Shown here one piece after another: positions 11,461 to 23,125 of a stretch of 64,000 bases of DNA. The stretch covers positions 4,405,680 through 4,469,679 of the forward strand of contig JAJHZJ010000121.1 in the NCBI GenBank assembly GCA_023548195.1, read 5' to 3'. Source of the stretch: Bettongia penicillata ogilbyi (taxonomy: Eukaryota > Chordata > Mammalia > Diprotodontia > Potoroidae). The notes under the pieces are model-generated. The model saw only the letters and a program-made list of their open reading frames with translations, was not told the DNA's origin and made no database searches. Position 1 is the first letter of the stretch, and each line of letters begins with the position of its first letter. A program made the position numbers and the translations under genes.

Positions 11461-12444
11461 GCTACAGTTTATGGGATAGATTAAAGAGGTAAGAAACTGA
11501 GAGACTACACCAGTATAAGAACAATTATCTTAGGTGTGAAGTTTAAAACATTGTTTGATAATGCAAACACGAAATATATTTTATATAATTTTGAAAATAT
11601 GTCACTTAAAATATGTGTACTCTTTGCCTGTTGCTCAGTGATGTATTTTTTTCCCAGAGAGACACACTTTCCTACTCTAATTGGTTCATGTCTCTAAATA
11701 TAGTCATGATGACTGCTGCCCTACAAAAACAATTTATCTTATCCCGACCTTTCTGTTTCCTTCCATTTCTCTGTCTTGACATAATGGTTTATAGAGGTCA
11801 TATTGTAATGCCAAGTTAATAGAAGATATCACAGTGCTATTTTGGTTATTTTTTTAGCAAGTAATTCTTAATTTTACCCTGAACATTTGCCCTGTTAGAT
11901 TTGTGTTATGGAAATGACATTGGAAAAAATAGCTTCATTATGGCATTCAGGTGATTATGTATAGTGTTGTAGAAATTCTCCAGTTTTTGTCCACTGTGTC
12001 TGTCTCTAGACTTGGCTCTCCTTTCCTTGTCTTGATCGAAAACAATAATACACATACTGCACACATCAGATGAAACTCTTAAATAGATATGCCAGAAAGG
12101 CTATAAAAAGCTCATTACTTTTGATCATGTAGTATATAAACTTTATACTTGAATTAGTGAAAGATCAATTTGTTTGGGAGACTTAGGAGAGAACAGGCAC
12201 TAGGGTGGATGAATTATTTGATTAAAGATTGCTCAAAACCGTGTAGTGAATATGGACCCCTCAAAAAAGCATAGGTACTATTAAAAAAAGACAATTCAGC
12301 AGTTGTGTCAATTATATTCATGGTATTTCAGACCAATGCTCACTCTGTGGTTATAATACTTATCTTATTGCATAGTAAAAGGATTTTTCTCCTTTTTTTA
12401 ATGAAACAAACTTAAACCATGAAAGATACCTATATGACATATAT
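11461..12444. other. Unassigned sequence
   Basis: One kilobase with no recognised gene or repeat; AT-rich. Confidence 0.4.
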
Positions 12445-12712
12445 GGGTAGCTAGGTAGTGCAGTGGATAGAGTGTCGGATCTGAAGTCAGGAACACTCAA
12501 CTTCTTGAGTTCAAATCTGGCTTCAGGCACCATCTGTGTGATCTTAGGCAAGTATGCCTCAGTTTCCTCATCTGTAAAATGGGGATAATAACAGCACCTA
12601 CCTCCCAGTGTTGTTGTAAGGATCTAAATGAGATCATAGTTGCAAAGCCCTTAGCTCAGTGCCTGCTACATAGTAAGCACTTTATATGTGTTAACTATTA
12701 TTGTTACTGTTT
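12445..12712 (+). repeat. Near full-length MIR-type CORE-SINE
   Basis: All parts of a MIR-type element are present in order. They are the tRNA-like head (gtagctaggtagtgcagtgg), the core (tgtgtgatcttaggcaagta, tttcctcatctgtaaaatgg), ggataataacagcacctacc, gttgttgtaaggatctaaat and the terminal tgcctgctacatagtaagca. It is the best preserved MIR-type copy in the window. Confidence 0.85.
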
Positions 12713-12825
12713 ATTAAGCATGCACCTACTATGTATCAGGCTCCATGCCATGCTCATGGAATACAAAGAAAGGCAAAAAATAAAGCAAAAAACTTTCCTA
12801 CTCTCAATAACACACAGTCTAATGA
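12713..12825 (-). repeat. L2 3' end, minus strand
   Basis: Reads tttattaagcatgcacctac, atgtatcaggctccatg, ggaatacaaagaaaggcaaa and ctctcaataacacacagtct. These are the reverse of the L2 terminus and match 17573-17670 and 50820-50890. Confidence 0.7.
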
Positions 12826-12833
12826 ATAAAACT

Positions 12834-12985
12834 AATGGTACAGGGAAAAGAATACTGGATCTGGAGTTAGAAGATATGGATTTAAATTCTTATTTTAATG
12901 ATTACCAACCATGTGACTCATTTTGTGGCAGAAGGGTTTGGATTAGATAACTTCTCAAGTCCCTTCCAAGCCTATGAATCTATAA
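12834..12985 (+). repeat. tRNA-derived SINE fragment
   Basis: Starts atggtacagggaaaagaata, then ctggatctggagttagaag. The core is degraded and it ends tagataacttctcaagtccc and ttccaagcctatgaatct, the usual end of this SINE type. Confidence 0.6.
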
Positions 12986-13847
12986 ATTGTGTGAAGTAGA
13001 TTTAGTCCCTATATTAGGGGAAAATAACATTAAACTTCCCAGCTATTGGAATGGTCCCAAATTGCAATAGTGGGAATAGTAGATTCAAATTTGCCTAAAT
13101 AAAGCCTTCTAAGCACGATTTGGATGCTCTCTTATGAAGAATGTTGTAAAGGACATTCTTGTTCAAACATAAGCTGAACTCAAAGATTTCTGGAGTGCCT
13201 CCTAATTCTGACATTCTATTTGTCTATGTGAGTTTTTAATCTAATCAATTCTCATACATCTATAAGTTTGTTTTAGGTTATTTGGGTGCATCTACAAATA
13301 AAAACTTCTTAAAATGAGAATTAAAAAGGGACATGGTGAATTTGACCAGTACGTAATGGCAAAAGCCATTCACATGATCCTGTATAGCAAAAAATAAAAA
13401 ACGATCTGGCCCAGTGGAATCCCTTGTTCACCTTGGCAATTATATACACGCACCCTGCAAGGCAGAAATGTTTAAAGACCTTAAGTCTACATGGTTTTCA
13501 CTGAATGGATGAACTGCCATTCCTTATCTTCCCATCCTTTTGTAGGGCAGTGCCAATTCCTTGTCTAGGAGTGTTGTGATGAATCCTCCTTGGGCAAACC
13601 TTGCCTCCTTCTTAAACTTGCTGTTTCTGGAGCACCAGTCACATGACTGGCAAAAGAGACAACTCACCATTGAAGCAGTCTATTTTGCTGGATTAGTGCT
13701 TTCTTCTAGCTCTGTAGGACTTTACTTAAAAGGATAATCTATACATTTTGTCTCCCACTTCCAGTGGCAAATGCCTCTCTAAAATACATTTGTGTTTATT
13801 TTAGGAAAGTAAAAAGAGAGTTCATTCAGAAAATTTATTCATAATTA
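12986..13847. other. Unassigned sequence
   Basis: No gene or repeat recognised. The sub-stretch 13400-13480 has a more complex, less AT-rich composition than its surroundings, but nothing diagnostic. Confidence 0.4.
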
Positions 13848-14136
13848 GACAGGCATGGTAGTAAATGCTTGGTTATCAGGAGAATGAGTGTTGGATGGCT
13901 AGAGCTCAGGAATTCTGATCTGCAGTGAGCTAAGTCAATTGGGTGTCTGCACTAAATCTCACATTAATATTGTTAGTTCCTAGGAGCAGTGGACACCAGG
14001 TTGGTTAAAGAGGGATGGACAGGTTCAGGTTAGAAGCTGAGCAAGTTAAAATTCTTATGCCAATCAATGATTGGATGGATTTATCAGTAGCCCCTGTTCT
14101 TCCAATCTGTTTGAGATGGGAAGAATCAGTCTAATA
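13848..14136 (+). pseudogene. RN7SL (pseudogene): 7SL (SRP) RNA pseudogene, near full length
   Basis: The sequence follows 7SL RNA, the RNA of the signal recognition particle, from end to end. It starts gacaggcatggtagta (for the 5' gccgggcgcgg) and has a shortened Alu-domain arm. It keeps cagtgagctaagtcaattgg, gtgtctgcactaa, agtggacaccaggtt, aaagagggatggac, gctgagcaagttaaaa (S domain), tatcagtagcccctgt and tgagatgggaagaatcag, then an A-rich tail from about 14132. Many changes, chiefly at former CpG sites, and an internal loss near 13870 mark it as an old, non-functional retrocopy. I found no clear target-site duplication. Confidence 0.85.
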
Positions 14137-14215
14137 AAAAGGAACATATTTAAATAAAGAAATAAGTAAAAATAACCAGCAATCCTTAAGAAGATTAGAG
14201 ATGAAGATTTTTGTT

Positions 14216-15240
14216 TTGTTCTTAGCTCAAGGATTCTTACATTTTAATTTTTTTAATTATAAAGCATCTATTTTTTTCTCTCTCTATCCCTTTGGGAAAT
14301 AAAAGAAAATAAAACCCTTGTAACAAATAAATATAGTCAAGCAAAACAAATTCCCCATATTGGCCATGTCTAAAATTGTATGTTTCATTCTGCATATTAT
14401 TCCATCACCTCTATGCATGGCATAGATTACTGCATTGGTTAGAGTACTTAGTCCTTTAGAATTGTTCTTTCAATGTTGGTATTATGGTGTGAATTGTTTA
14501 TCTCTTTCCATTCATATCACTGTAACAATTTCATATAAACCTTACCCAGTTTGTCTGAAACCACTTCTCCATTTCATATAGCATAGAAGAATTTCATTAT
14601 AATCATAGATCATAATTTGTTCAGTGAGAGTGTCCCTTGATGGACACTCTCATTGTTTCCCACCTCTTTGCTGCTTCAAAAAGAGCTGCTGTAAATATTC
14701 TTTTATGTATACATCTTTTTTCTCTTTCTTTAATCTCTTTGGGATATAGACCTAGTAGGGGCATTACTAGTCAAAGTGTGTGCTCAGTTTAATAACTTTT
14801 GGGGCATGGGCACCATTTTATTTCTCCGTATGGCTGGATCAATTTATAGCTCCACCAATGCTGCATTGATGTTCCTGTTTTTCTTGAAATTCCTCCAATA
14901 TTTGTCATTTTCCTTTTTGTCAACTTTGCTGATCTAATGGGTGTGAGGGGAACCTCAGAGTAGCTTAATGCAAATTTAATTTACATTAAAATTCATTTAC
15001 ATTCAATTTATAGCCAAATATTTTCCTGTGGCTATTGATAGCTTGGATTTCTTCCTTAGAAATCTGCCTGTTCATATCCTTTGACCATTTATCAGTTGGA
15101 GAATGGTACTTATTCTTATGAATTTAAATCAGTTCCTGTATGTCTTAGAAATGAAACCTTTATAAGATACACTTGCTACAAAGATTTTTCTCCACAGTTA
15201 ACTGTTTTATGTGAGAATATTACAAACTCTCAGGTCAACA
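14216..15240 (-). mobile_element. L1 3' end, minus strand
   Basis: A minus-strand L1 terminus. Plus-strand landmarks are catagaagaatttcattata, atcataatttgttcagtgag, gctgctgtaaatattct, ggatatagacctagtagggg, agctccaccaatgctgcatt, ctgttcatatcctttgacca and tttatcagttggagaatgg, all complements of ORF2 C-terminal and 3' regions. It is 5'-truncated and broken in all frames. It contains an 11-base-arm hairpin at 14625-14652 that the other L1 copies here lack. Confidence 0.85.
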
Positions 15241-15828
15241 TTTTGAGGTTATCCTTCACTAGCAGTTTGGATGACTGCTTGTATTACAGATTAATTTTTA
15301 GAGTGTTGGTAGCAACAATGACGGTATTCTAGCTTTCTCTTTTCATTTAGGAAAGGTCCCTATCTCTGTTACATTTCAATGATTTTTCACCAGTTTTCCT
15401 TGCTTCCTAGGAGTTCTAGGGCAATGATTTGTGGGAAAATATGGTGTGATCTGTTATCTGCTAGAAATCTACTTTGGAATATTTGAGTAATGATATTTAT
15501 GTAGGAAGGGAAAAAAAGAAGAAATCCTAACACCCTATGACTGACTTTGTAAATTAATTGGGCTTATTTTCATAAAGCTAGATGTTTGCTCTAATGTCCT
15601 TGGCTGGACTCTGAAACATTTATCTAATTTCATAGATCAGAAGTTCTTAATCCTCCACAAAGATGGTCATTAGTTCATAGGTGGCCTCATGCCAAAGCAA
15701 AGAACAAATGTGCCATTAAATTTGTTCATGGCATAAATTTCTCATTTACTTCTTAACTCTTTTGAGTCAACTTCCAGACTTTAAAACATGCTACAGGAAT
15801 AGTTAGTAGGTTAATTTTCACTTAGAGG
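15241..15828. other. Unassigned sequence
   Basis: No recognised element beyond possible diverged L1 sequence at its left edge. Confidence 0.35.
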
Positions 15829-16010
15829 AGGGGTTCTTGACATTTTTTGGATATCTTGGATCCTTTTGGTAGTCTATTCAAGGCTGTGGACCCCTTCTTA
15901 GAATAATGTTTAACATGCATAAAAATATATGGGATTACAAGGAAAACCATTTATCTTGAAATGCAGTTATTTTTCAAAACAGCTTTATAGACCCTGATTG
16001 AGCATCTCTT
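15829..16010 (+). mobile_element. hAT-like non-autonomous element
   Basis: Opens with aggaggggttcttgacattt, then ggatccttttggtagtctat, aggctgtggaccccttctta, gaataatgtttaacatgcat and ggaaaccattt-like text, and ends near tagaccctgattgagc. The gttcttaac-type terminus and the order match the elements at 34300-34445 (minus) and, in part, 46543-46738. Confidence 0.65.
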
Positions 16011-16138
16011 ACTTTTTATTCATTGCTTCATATATGGGGATGTTTGTGACTATGAGATGGGAATTGCTGGAGGCTGGAATAGCTCCTACAACACATTCTT
16101 AACTGCATACAGTTTTGTTTACTTTTGTTATAGAATCT

Positions 16139-16385
16139 CTGAGATCAGTGTAGTATAGAGGATGGAGAATTGGTCTCAAAGCCAGGAAGACCTGGGTTTC
16201 AATCCTCCCTCTGATACATACTGGTTGTGTTATCTTGGGCTAATCATTTAGCTTCTCAGTGTTTTAGGCTCTCTAGTCTCTAAAACTATAAGCTGAAGAG
16301 AAGATATCAACCTACGTTGGTAGAAAGTTCCTCACCTGGGAGTTTCCTATGTCAAATCAAAGTCCAGTCCCAATTCCTATTCCAT
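16139..16385 (+). repeat. tRNA-derived SINE, family B
   Basis: Begins agtgtagtatagaggatg, then ccaggaagacctgggtttca atcc, tgttatcttgggctaatcat and the tail gaagatatcaacctacgttg gtagaaagttcctcacctgg gagtttcc. The same unusual tail occurs at 54522-54790, so the two define one family. Confidence 0.75.
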
Positions 16386-17159
16386 AGAATTAATAAGCAA
16401 GTAAACTGTATGTAATTTCAAGACATCAATCAATGCATGATAAAGCATCTCCTGAATGGCTTTCATAAACTACGGAAGTTCTCAGATTGTATGGACAAGG
16501 CTTCCAATCCAGGAATTCTAGTAAATGTATTATTTAATCCATCTTTGGGCAGTCAAAGGAGTGTAAATGATATAACAGTTCAAAACTCAGTATTCAATTG
16601 ATGCATCCAACAAAGCCAGTCATCAAATGAAAAAAGAAAGCCCACTCTGGAGGAGCTCTGAACCCAGGACTCACAACATGGTCAGTGTACATGGGATGTA
16701 GTTGGAGCTCAGAAAAATCAGAAGCTCTCATATCCAGTACTCTCTCCTCCGCCCCTGCCCCCACAGTCTCAGCCAGTCCTGGGCAAAAAGCCTGCTATCG
16801 CTCTGCTGCATTGATGTTGCTCTCTGACCCTGAGCCCCTCTGACATGACCCTTGTTGCTATTAAAATGGTATGTCATTTCCTGTGCACACTTTTTCTGCT
16901 CCTTAGTCTAAAGTCCAGATGCCTTTTGAAAGAGAGAGAGACAGCTACAGAGGGAAAGGCACTACAAATTTCTTTACTGCATGTGCTTTAGGCACCCTCT
17001 TTTCTGCTAATTCTTGGTTGTAGTGACAATATTTTTCCCCCTTAATAATCTGAATAATTGCTTTTTCTCTTCATACTTTTGCTTGAGTAAACACAGTATA
17101 AATTATGGAAGATATTCAGAATAGTTTCCAAATTCTTTTGGTTGTTCTTTTCCTTTAGC
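16386..17159. other. Unassigned sequence, locally GC-richer
   Basis: No gene or repeat recognised. Bases 16640-16870 are GC-richer than their surroundings (cctccgcccctgcccccac), without an open frame or splice pattern I would trust. Confidence 0.4.
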
Positions 17160-17480
17160 CTCTTGTAAAGTAAATTTTGTTAATGTTCATCCTTCATTTT
17201 TTCCCTTTTGTGAAAGTGGAATAGTACGAAATGTGTTCTCTGAAAGATTTGCAGCCTAGCCTTTGTACCAGGAATCACAAAATACCTATCGTATGCCCCA
17301 AGTAAAAGGGAGGCTGTCACCTTTCTTCTGAATATAGAATACATCAAGTAATGAGGATGTCCATAATGCAAATTTCCATTAGAGCAAATTTTGTAGTTTG
17401 GCATTTTAATGGAGCTAATTATAGTGAATTCCAAGAAACTGCCCAAATAAAATTAATATTTCTGATTTTAAGTGTTACAG
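17160..17480. other. Candidate conserved non-coding block
   Basis: Repeat-free sequence of even base composition with homeodomain-like cores, for example ttaatggagctaattatagt and aaattaatatttctg. This is inference from texture only; no alignment was possible. Confidence 0.3.
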
Positions 17481-17572
17481 CTCATGGTAGATTAGATTGT
17501 CATTCCATGTAAAAGGAGATTTTCTTCTTAAGGTATCAAAAATGTGGCCCATACAGTGATGAGATGCATTTC

Positions 17573-18042
17573 CTCAGTCAACCTGTTTTTATTAAGCACC
17601 TACTAGGTGGGAATACAAAGAAAGGCAAAAAATAAAGAGTCTTTGCTGTCAAGGAGCTCACAGTCTAAGCGAGGATGACAAAATTGCAAATGACTATGTG
17701 AAGCAAAATATATACAGGATGAATTGGAGATAATCAACAGAAGGCACTATAATTAAGGAGGACTAGGAAAGGCTTCTTGTAAGACTTTAACTGAGACTTG
17801 AAGGAAGCCAGGAGGTGAATATGAGGAAGAACAGATTTCCAGGCATGGGAGACAACCAGAGAAAATGCTTCCAGTTGGAGGTGGGGTGTTGTGTAGGAGG
17901 AACAACGAGGAGGCCAGTGTCACTGGATGGTAGAATACTTGAGGGGAGGGTAAGGTACAAGAAAACTGGAAAGATTGGAAGGGCTTTGAGAGTTAAATAG
18001 AAGATTTATATTTTATCCTATTTAGAAGTAATAGAGGGCCAT
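17573..18042 (-). mobile_element. L2 LINE 3' region, minus strand
   Basis: The reverse of the L2 terminus and adjoining coding end. It reads attaagcacctactaggtgg, gtcaaggagctcacagtct a, ggaaaggcttcttgtaagac, gagacttgaaggaagccagg, caggcatgggagacaaccag, ggaggccagtgtcactggat and gaagggctttgagagttaaa. Read in reverse, these give the well-known L2 string CTGGCTTCCTTCAAG. Frames are broken. Confidence 0.85.
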
Positions 18043-18049
18043 AATACCA

Positions 18050-18210
18050 ATGCAGACCAGCACTTTCTCTACAACTTAGAGCCTTAGAGAGTTCCCTAGG
18101 GCAGTGGAAGATAAAATGACTTCTCTAGAGTCACATAGTCAATATGTGTTTGGAATTGAACTTGAACCCAGGTTTTCCTGACTTTAAGGATCTGTCCATG
18201 CTGACTCTCA
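18050..18210 (-). repeat. MIR-type SINE, minus strand
   Basis: Reads ctagggcagtggaagataaa, tgacttctctagagtcacat, tcaatatgtgtttggaattg and cccaggttttcctgacttta. This is the complement of a tRNA-derived SINE. Confidence 0.65.
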
Positions 18211-18357
18211 ATTACTTATTCTAGAATGAAAAACAATGCTTGATTCCCAAGTTACAAAGGAACTCCACAATTAATATATCAGCAATAATGTAAAGATAAA
18301 CAACTCTGAAACACATGCTACCCACCTCCTGATAGAGAGGTGATGAATTCCAGTGTA

Positions 18358-18700
18358 GAGACTGAAACATACATGTATATATATATGTGTATGTAAATAT
18401 GTATATGCACATAGATAGTGATATAGATATATATGTTAATATGTAGATAGAAATCTAGATGGATATTGATTTAGAGTACACTCTAGGTCCGCCTAGATAG
18501 ATTTAGACAGATGTTGATATATTTATCTATGTCTCTGGCTGTATTCTAAGTCTAACACATTATTTTTTCTTTAATTCTCCAGAATTGTGGCTGGTCATTG
18601 GGTTGATCAAAGTTCCCAAGATATACCTATCAATATCTATATCATCTATATCTATGTTTGGTCATGGCCAAAGTGGAAATTTGTTTTGCTTGACTATATA
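18358..18700. repeat. TA/TATG/GATA-rich low-complexity tract
   Basis: Imperfect runs of tatata, gatata and tagata, including atatatatatgtgtatg, atagatagtgatataga and tatctatatcatctat. This is a decayed microsatellite cluster. Confidence 0.8.
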
Positions 18701-18884
18701 TATTTGTAATAGGGCTTTTGTTTTTCTTGCTTTTTCAATTAGAGGATGAGAGGAAGAGAATTTGGATCTGAAAATAAAATTTAATCAGAAAAAAGGAAAT
18801 GATTTCATAGGTGAATGAATCTAGCAATTTTTCTGAGGAATGAGCCCCTTCTATGAAATTCTTAACTGATCATCTGGTCTCTGC

Positions 18885-18980
18885 CTAAAGAGCTCCAATC
18901 ATGATGAACATGCTGTTTTCCAGAGGCAGCTTATCTCATTTTGGGATAGCTTTGCTTGTTAGGAAATTCTTTCTTATACT
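18885..18980 (-). repeat. CR1/L3 3' fragment
   Basis: The text ttttgggatagctttgcttg, ttaggaaattctttcttata ctgagtcc matches the 3' UTR of CR1/L3-type LINEs read in reverse. It is short. Confidence 0.45.
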
Positions 18981-20217
18981 GAGTCCATATAAAGGGGATA
19001 AGGTCTGACAGCCGAAGAATTTAATGAGAAGAAATGAGACTCAGGAAGGAGGGAAACAGGAATTTACATCAATTCTGTAAATCTTTTTATGAAAGTGCAA
19101 GATCGTTTTCAGAGAAATTCTTGTTGTCCTTGAAATAAGGAAGCTGCATTCATCAGTTAGTTTCATAGCAAGAATCTGAGGAAACTGCAAATGTGCCAAG
19201 AATTGCAGAATTTTTTGGCTTCAGCTTTCTTCTGAAAAAGAAATATGGGAAGTGAACAATGACTCTCAAAGACACCATTAGGTTGAGAAAACAGGTGAAG
19301 ACCTCTGTTGCCCATTTTCATCTCCTTTAGTACCATTGCCATACTTTTATTGTACCGTACTTTTATTGTATAATATTTTATTATTTGTGAGTTTTTTTCC
19401 CCTGAGTTCAAAGCATTTAGGTAGTCACTTCCCATGATTAGTGGTTTGTTTCCCATTGACTTTCAGTTTCTCTCTGAAATGAAAGTATTGATCTACTTCC
19501 AAAAAAATAAGAAGGCCTTAGGCAAAGACTTCATTTTAGCTGAAGCTTATTCTCTCGATTCCTATTAGCCACTCTGTTTTTAGTTATCAGTAACTTGGGA
19601 CTCTTTCCAGCTGCTTATTGAGCAAATATCATGGTGGCTGTATTTAAAACAGAATGACTTTGATCTTTGTTGTTTACGATACACCAATCATTCTTATTGA
19701 TATTGCTGCTAAATCCCAATTGTTGAAATATTATTGAAAATATGAAAAAGTGAAGAGATTCTTTAAAATAGATAGATGCTTTTATTTATTGTATTATCAT
19801 CCATTTGTATTTGTTCTGTCTTGACAAATATAGACTATTTATAGGGATTATTCTTCTCTTTGTGAATAATATCCACTGTGCTGTCATCATTGCCTACCAT
19901 TGCTCTTGGATGGAGGTGATGTTTCCCAGGGAGTGGTATCTGTTCTTTGTCATAGTAATTGTTCTGAGAACTTATTAAAAGAGGATCAGTGAGCAACTCT
20001 TCAATATATCTCCAGTTTTATTGCTTTCTGGTTTTGTTTGTAGAGAGAGTATCAATATAGATATGTTTCATGTTCTCCATGAGCATATCAGTTTACAACT
20101 CCTCTCAGAGGGGAAGATGTAGCTAGCCACTCTTACCCTGAGGCATCTGACTAAGTCAGTGTGAGATGCAGATGTAATAAGGACACCTAGAGTCTATAAA
20201 GGCTATACTTTTTAGGC
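18981..20217. other. Mostly unique sequence
   Basis: No gene or repeat recognised over 1.2 kb. The part 19530-19760 is repeat-free with even composition and could include conserved non-coding DNA. That is a guess without alignment. Confidence 0.35.
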
Positions 20218-21530
20218 AAAAGTTGCATATTAAATGTACTAAGATACATGACCTAGTTATGGAGAGAGATATTACAGGAAATTTTGAAGACATGAAACAT
20301 TATTTATCAGACTTATGGATAAGCAAAAAATTTATGGATAGACAAGAAATAGAGAGTAGAGTGAGGTATAAAATGAATAATTTCGATTGCACTAAATTGA
20401 AAAAGTTTTTATACAAATAAATAAATGTATATAAAATCAGAAGGAAAGCAGAAAATCTGGAAACAATTTTTACAGACAGTTTCTCAGATAAAAGTCTTGT
20501 ATCTCAAATATATAAAGAACTTTTTGAGTCTATAAGAATATGAGACATTCCTCAATTGATAGTAAAGGATAAGAACAGGCAGTTTTTAGATGAAGAAATT
20601 GAAAGAATTTATAGTCATATGAAAAAATGCTCTAAATCATCATTGCTTAGAGAAATGCAAATTAAGACAACCTTGACATACCATTTTGCACTTACCAGAT
20701 TGGCTAAAATGATTAAAGGAGAAAGTAACAAGTGTTGGAAGGGATGTGGAAAAATTGGGATACTAATTCATTATTGGTGTAATTATGAGGTGATCCAGTC
20801 ATTTCGGAGAGTAATCTGAAATTATGCCCAAAGAGGTATTAAAGTGCCTTTGACCCAGTAATACTACTATTAGGTCTATTTCCAAATATGATTAGGGAAA
20901 AAGGAAAGAATCTACACATTCTAAAATATTTATAGTAGCTTTCTTTGTGGGGGCAAAGAACTGGAAATTGCTAGGTTGTCTGTCAATTGAGGAATGACTG
21001 AACAAATTGTGGTATACGATTGTGATGGAATACTATGCTATAAGAAATGATGAACTCAATGATCTTAGAATAGCATTCATAGACTTTCATGAAATAATGA
21101 GAGTAAAATGAGAAGAACCAAGAGAACATTGTGTACAGAAATAGCAATATTGTTTTAAAACAACTTTCAGTGAAAAAAGTATTTTGACTATTATAAATAC
21201 CTAAAATAACTACAAAAGACATATAAAGATGCTATCTGCATCCAGAGAAAGAACTGATAAATTGAAATATTTATAGAATGATTTTACATACACACACACA
21301 CATGCACATGCACACGCACACACACGCATACACATATTTATGTCACCATCTCTAGGGTGGAGGGGAGGGAGGAGAAAAAAAAGAAATTTACATGATAACT
21401 TTATTACATAGTTAAAAGGAATAGCAAATTGTACTTAATAGATTCGCAATTTCATGTGAAATCATTTTTTATTATGTTATGTTGTAAAAATGCTGGTTTT
21501 ATTCCACAGATTAAAAATAAGAGTACCAAG
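20218..21530 (+). mobile_element. L1 3' end, plus strand
   Basis: A 1.3-kb 5'-truncated L1. Translation of its pieces gives recognisable ORF2 C-terminal text: around 20640-20700 KMxKSSLLREMQIKTTLTYH, near 20740 NKCWKGCGKIGILIHYW, and near 21000-21050 the stretch corresponding to the WYxxMEYYAIRNDE region. The 3' UTR follows, with a (CA)n run and a G-rich tract (21350-21380). It has several frameshifts and stops, so it is dead. Residues match the human L1 pattern NCWRGCGEIGTLLHCW loosely. Confidence 0.85.
21291..21338. repeat. (CA)n microsatellite in L1 3' UTR
   Basis: Interrupted CA repeats with TG and CG variants. Its position in the 3' UTR parallels the CA run at 30040 in another L1 copy. 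Confidence 0.9.
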
Positions 21531-23024
21531 AATCAAATTAGTGTTTGTAAATGTTTTAAGGACTTTATAATTCTTGGATAAAGTGTGTTTTGCCTGGAAA
21601 TTTTCTGGGATAGGAATTTAGCTCTTGATATAGGTTTTAAGGTAGAAACAGAAATTTTTTTTTTTTTGGATTTTTGTGTTTCGCCCAGCAGCAACGTAAC
21701 ACACCTTGCTTTGATAAGATCCTAGGGAGGTGATGACAACTGGACAATGTAAGTTTGCTAATGAAACAGGGAATCCAATGGAAGACAGTCTATTTGCTTA
21801 GACTTGATCTTAAATCATAGCCTGGTCTGACTCCTAAAGTCAGACTTATAATTCTAGAGACTCAAACAATATAATTCCAAATTCTTGCTGCTCAAAGATT
21901 CCATCAGAGACACATGAAAGATAGGAACCTAATGAAAAGGCAGCACAGGTTATATATGTTAAATGCTTAAGAAATACATCAGTATCCCCGTTAAAGTAAA
22001 AAGGCAATTAATAGTGGCAGTGTCCATGGATTTGGACTACTTTATGTCCTGATCCCAGTTACCAGAGGGTTGGGTTGGCAAAGTCCTACAAGTTGGGGCC
22101 AACCTTTTTTGCACCACAATTCTTTCTGCACTGGAAGATATAAAATAAACATAGGACTTCACCTTGACAAAGATCTGAAGCGTGCTTGTGGAAGGGGGCA
22201 CTGGAAGTGTGGCATTTTATGAGTTACAAGTTTTCTGCATTCTGATTGCTATTTCTCCTGTAGAAATATCAACAAACTTGAAATTAGAATTTTGCTCAAA
22301 ATCTTCCTTAATATGTCAATAGCATTGAAACAAATTCGCTTTTTCAAAACAAGCTAAATTTGAGCAGAATTAAAAGCACTTTTCTTCTATATCTTGAACT
22401 CATTCTCAATTCTTATTAGACATACTTAGAAAATTCCTTTTTAACTCCATGCAAATCATTCTGGGAGTTCAATTTAGCATAATATGTAAAGAACTGAAAT
22501 GAAATTTTGAATATTAGATTCCTTCTAACCTCTGTCACACTCCTGGTTTCTAGTCTGGGTCTGCACAAATCATTTTGGGAGCAAGACTGAAATGGTTTCC
22601 TTATACTTCCTTCACTTCCTTACCCTTCCTTATACTTTTTAGAAGCAACTAAATTGTTGGATTTTGGAGCTAGTGACCTTTGTACTAATCTCCCCTAGGA
22701 ACCCAATCACAATTCCCTATGCCAACAAGAATAATTTGTCTCCACTAATTTAAATCCCTCTAGTTCATTGTAACTTGTTTATATGAGATTAGATTAATGA
22801 ACCTGTAGATTACAAAACTGTAAAAGGGGAATGTGTCACACTACTATGAGGGAAGAAAAAAGGGAGTATGGGAAGAAGTAAATGAAATATTGACTGGATT
22901 TGTTTGGAGGAACAGGTAATGGCACTGGCTTCTTTGCACCTGATGAAGATTGTCAGCTTATACTTTCCGCTTCTCCTTTGCTTACCTTTCTATGGTTTAT
23001 TACACATTTTGAGTCAATAGCTAT
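21531..23024. other. Unassigned sequence
   Basis: 1.5 kb without a recognised gene or repeat. Confidence 0.4.
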
Positions 23025-23125
23025 ATCATTTTGAGTCCCAGTTTTCATATCTAGAAAATAAAGGGAATTAGACAAGATGATATTTATGGATTTTTACAAT
23101 TCTAGATTCTATGATCCTAAAAGAA
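23025..23125 (+). repeat. tRNA-derived SINE 3' fragment
   Basis: Text such as gagtcccagttttcatatct, aattagacaagatgatattt and attctagattctatgatcct is the usual end of this SINE type. Confidence 0.5.

Noticed and set aside
12579..12950. 123-codon open frame on the plus strand
   Set aside because: Runs across a MIR-type SINE, an L2 fragment and another SINE.
16640..16870. GC-richer stretch as a possible exon or CpG island
   Set aside because: Too few CpG, no sustained open frame, and no convincing paired splice sites.
21291..21338. Regular CA/CG repeats resembling a CRISPR-like array
   Set aside because: A dinucleotide microsatellite in an L1 3' UTR. No spacers or repeats of array form, and the DNA is mammalian.
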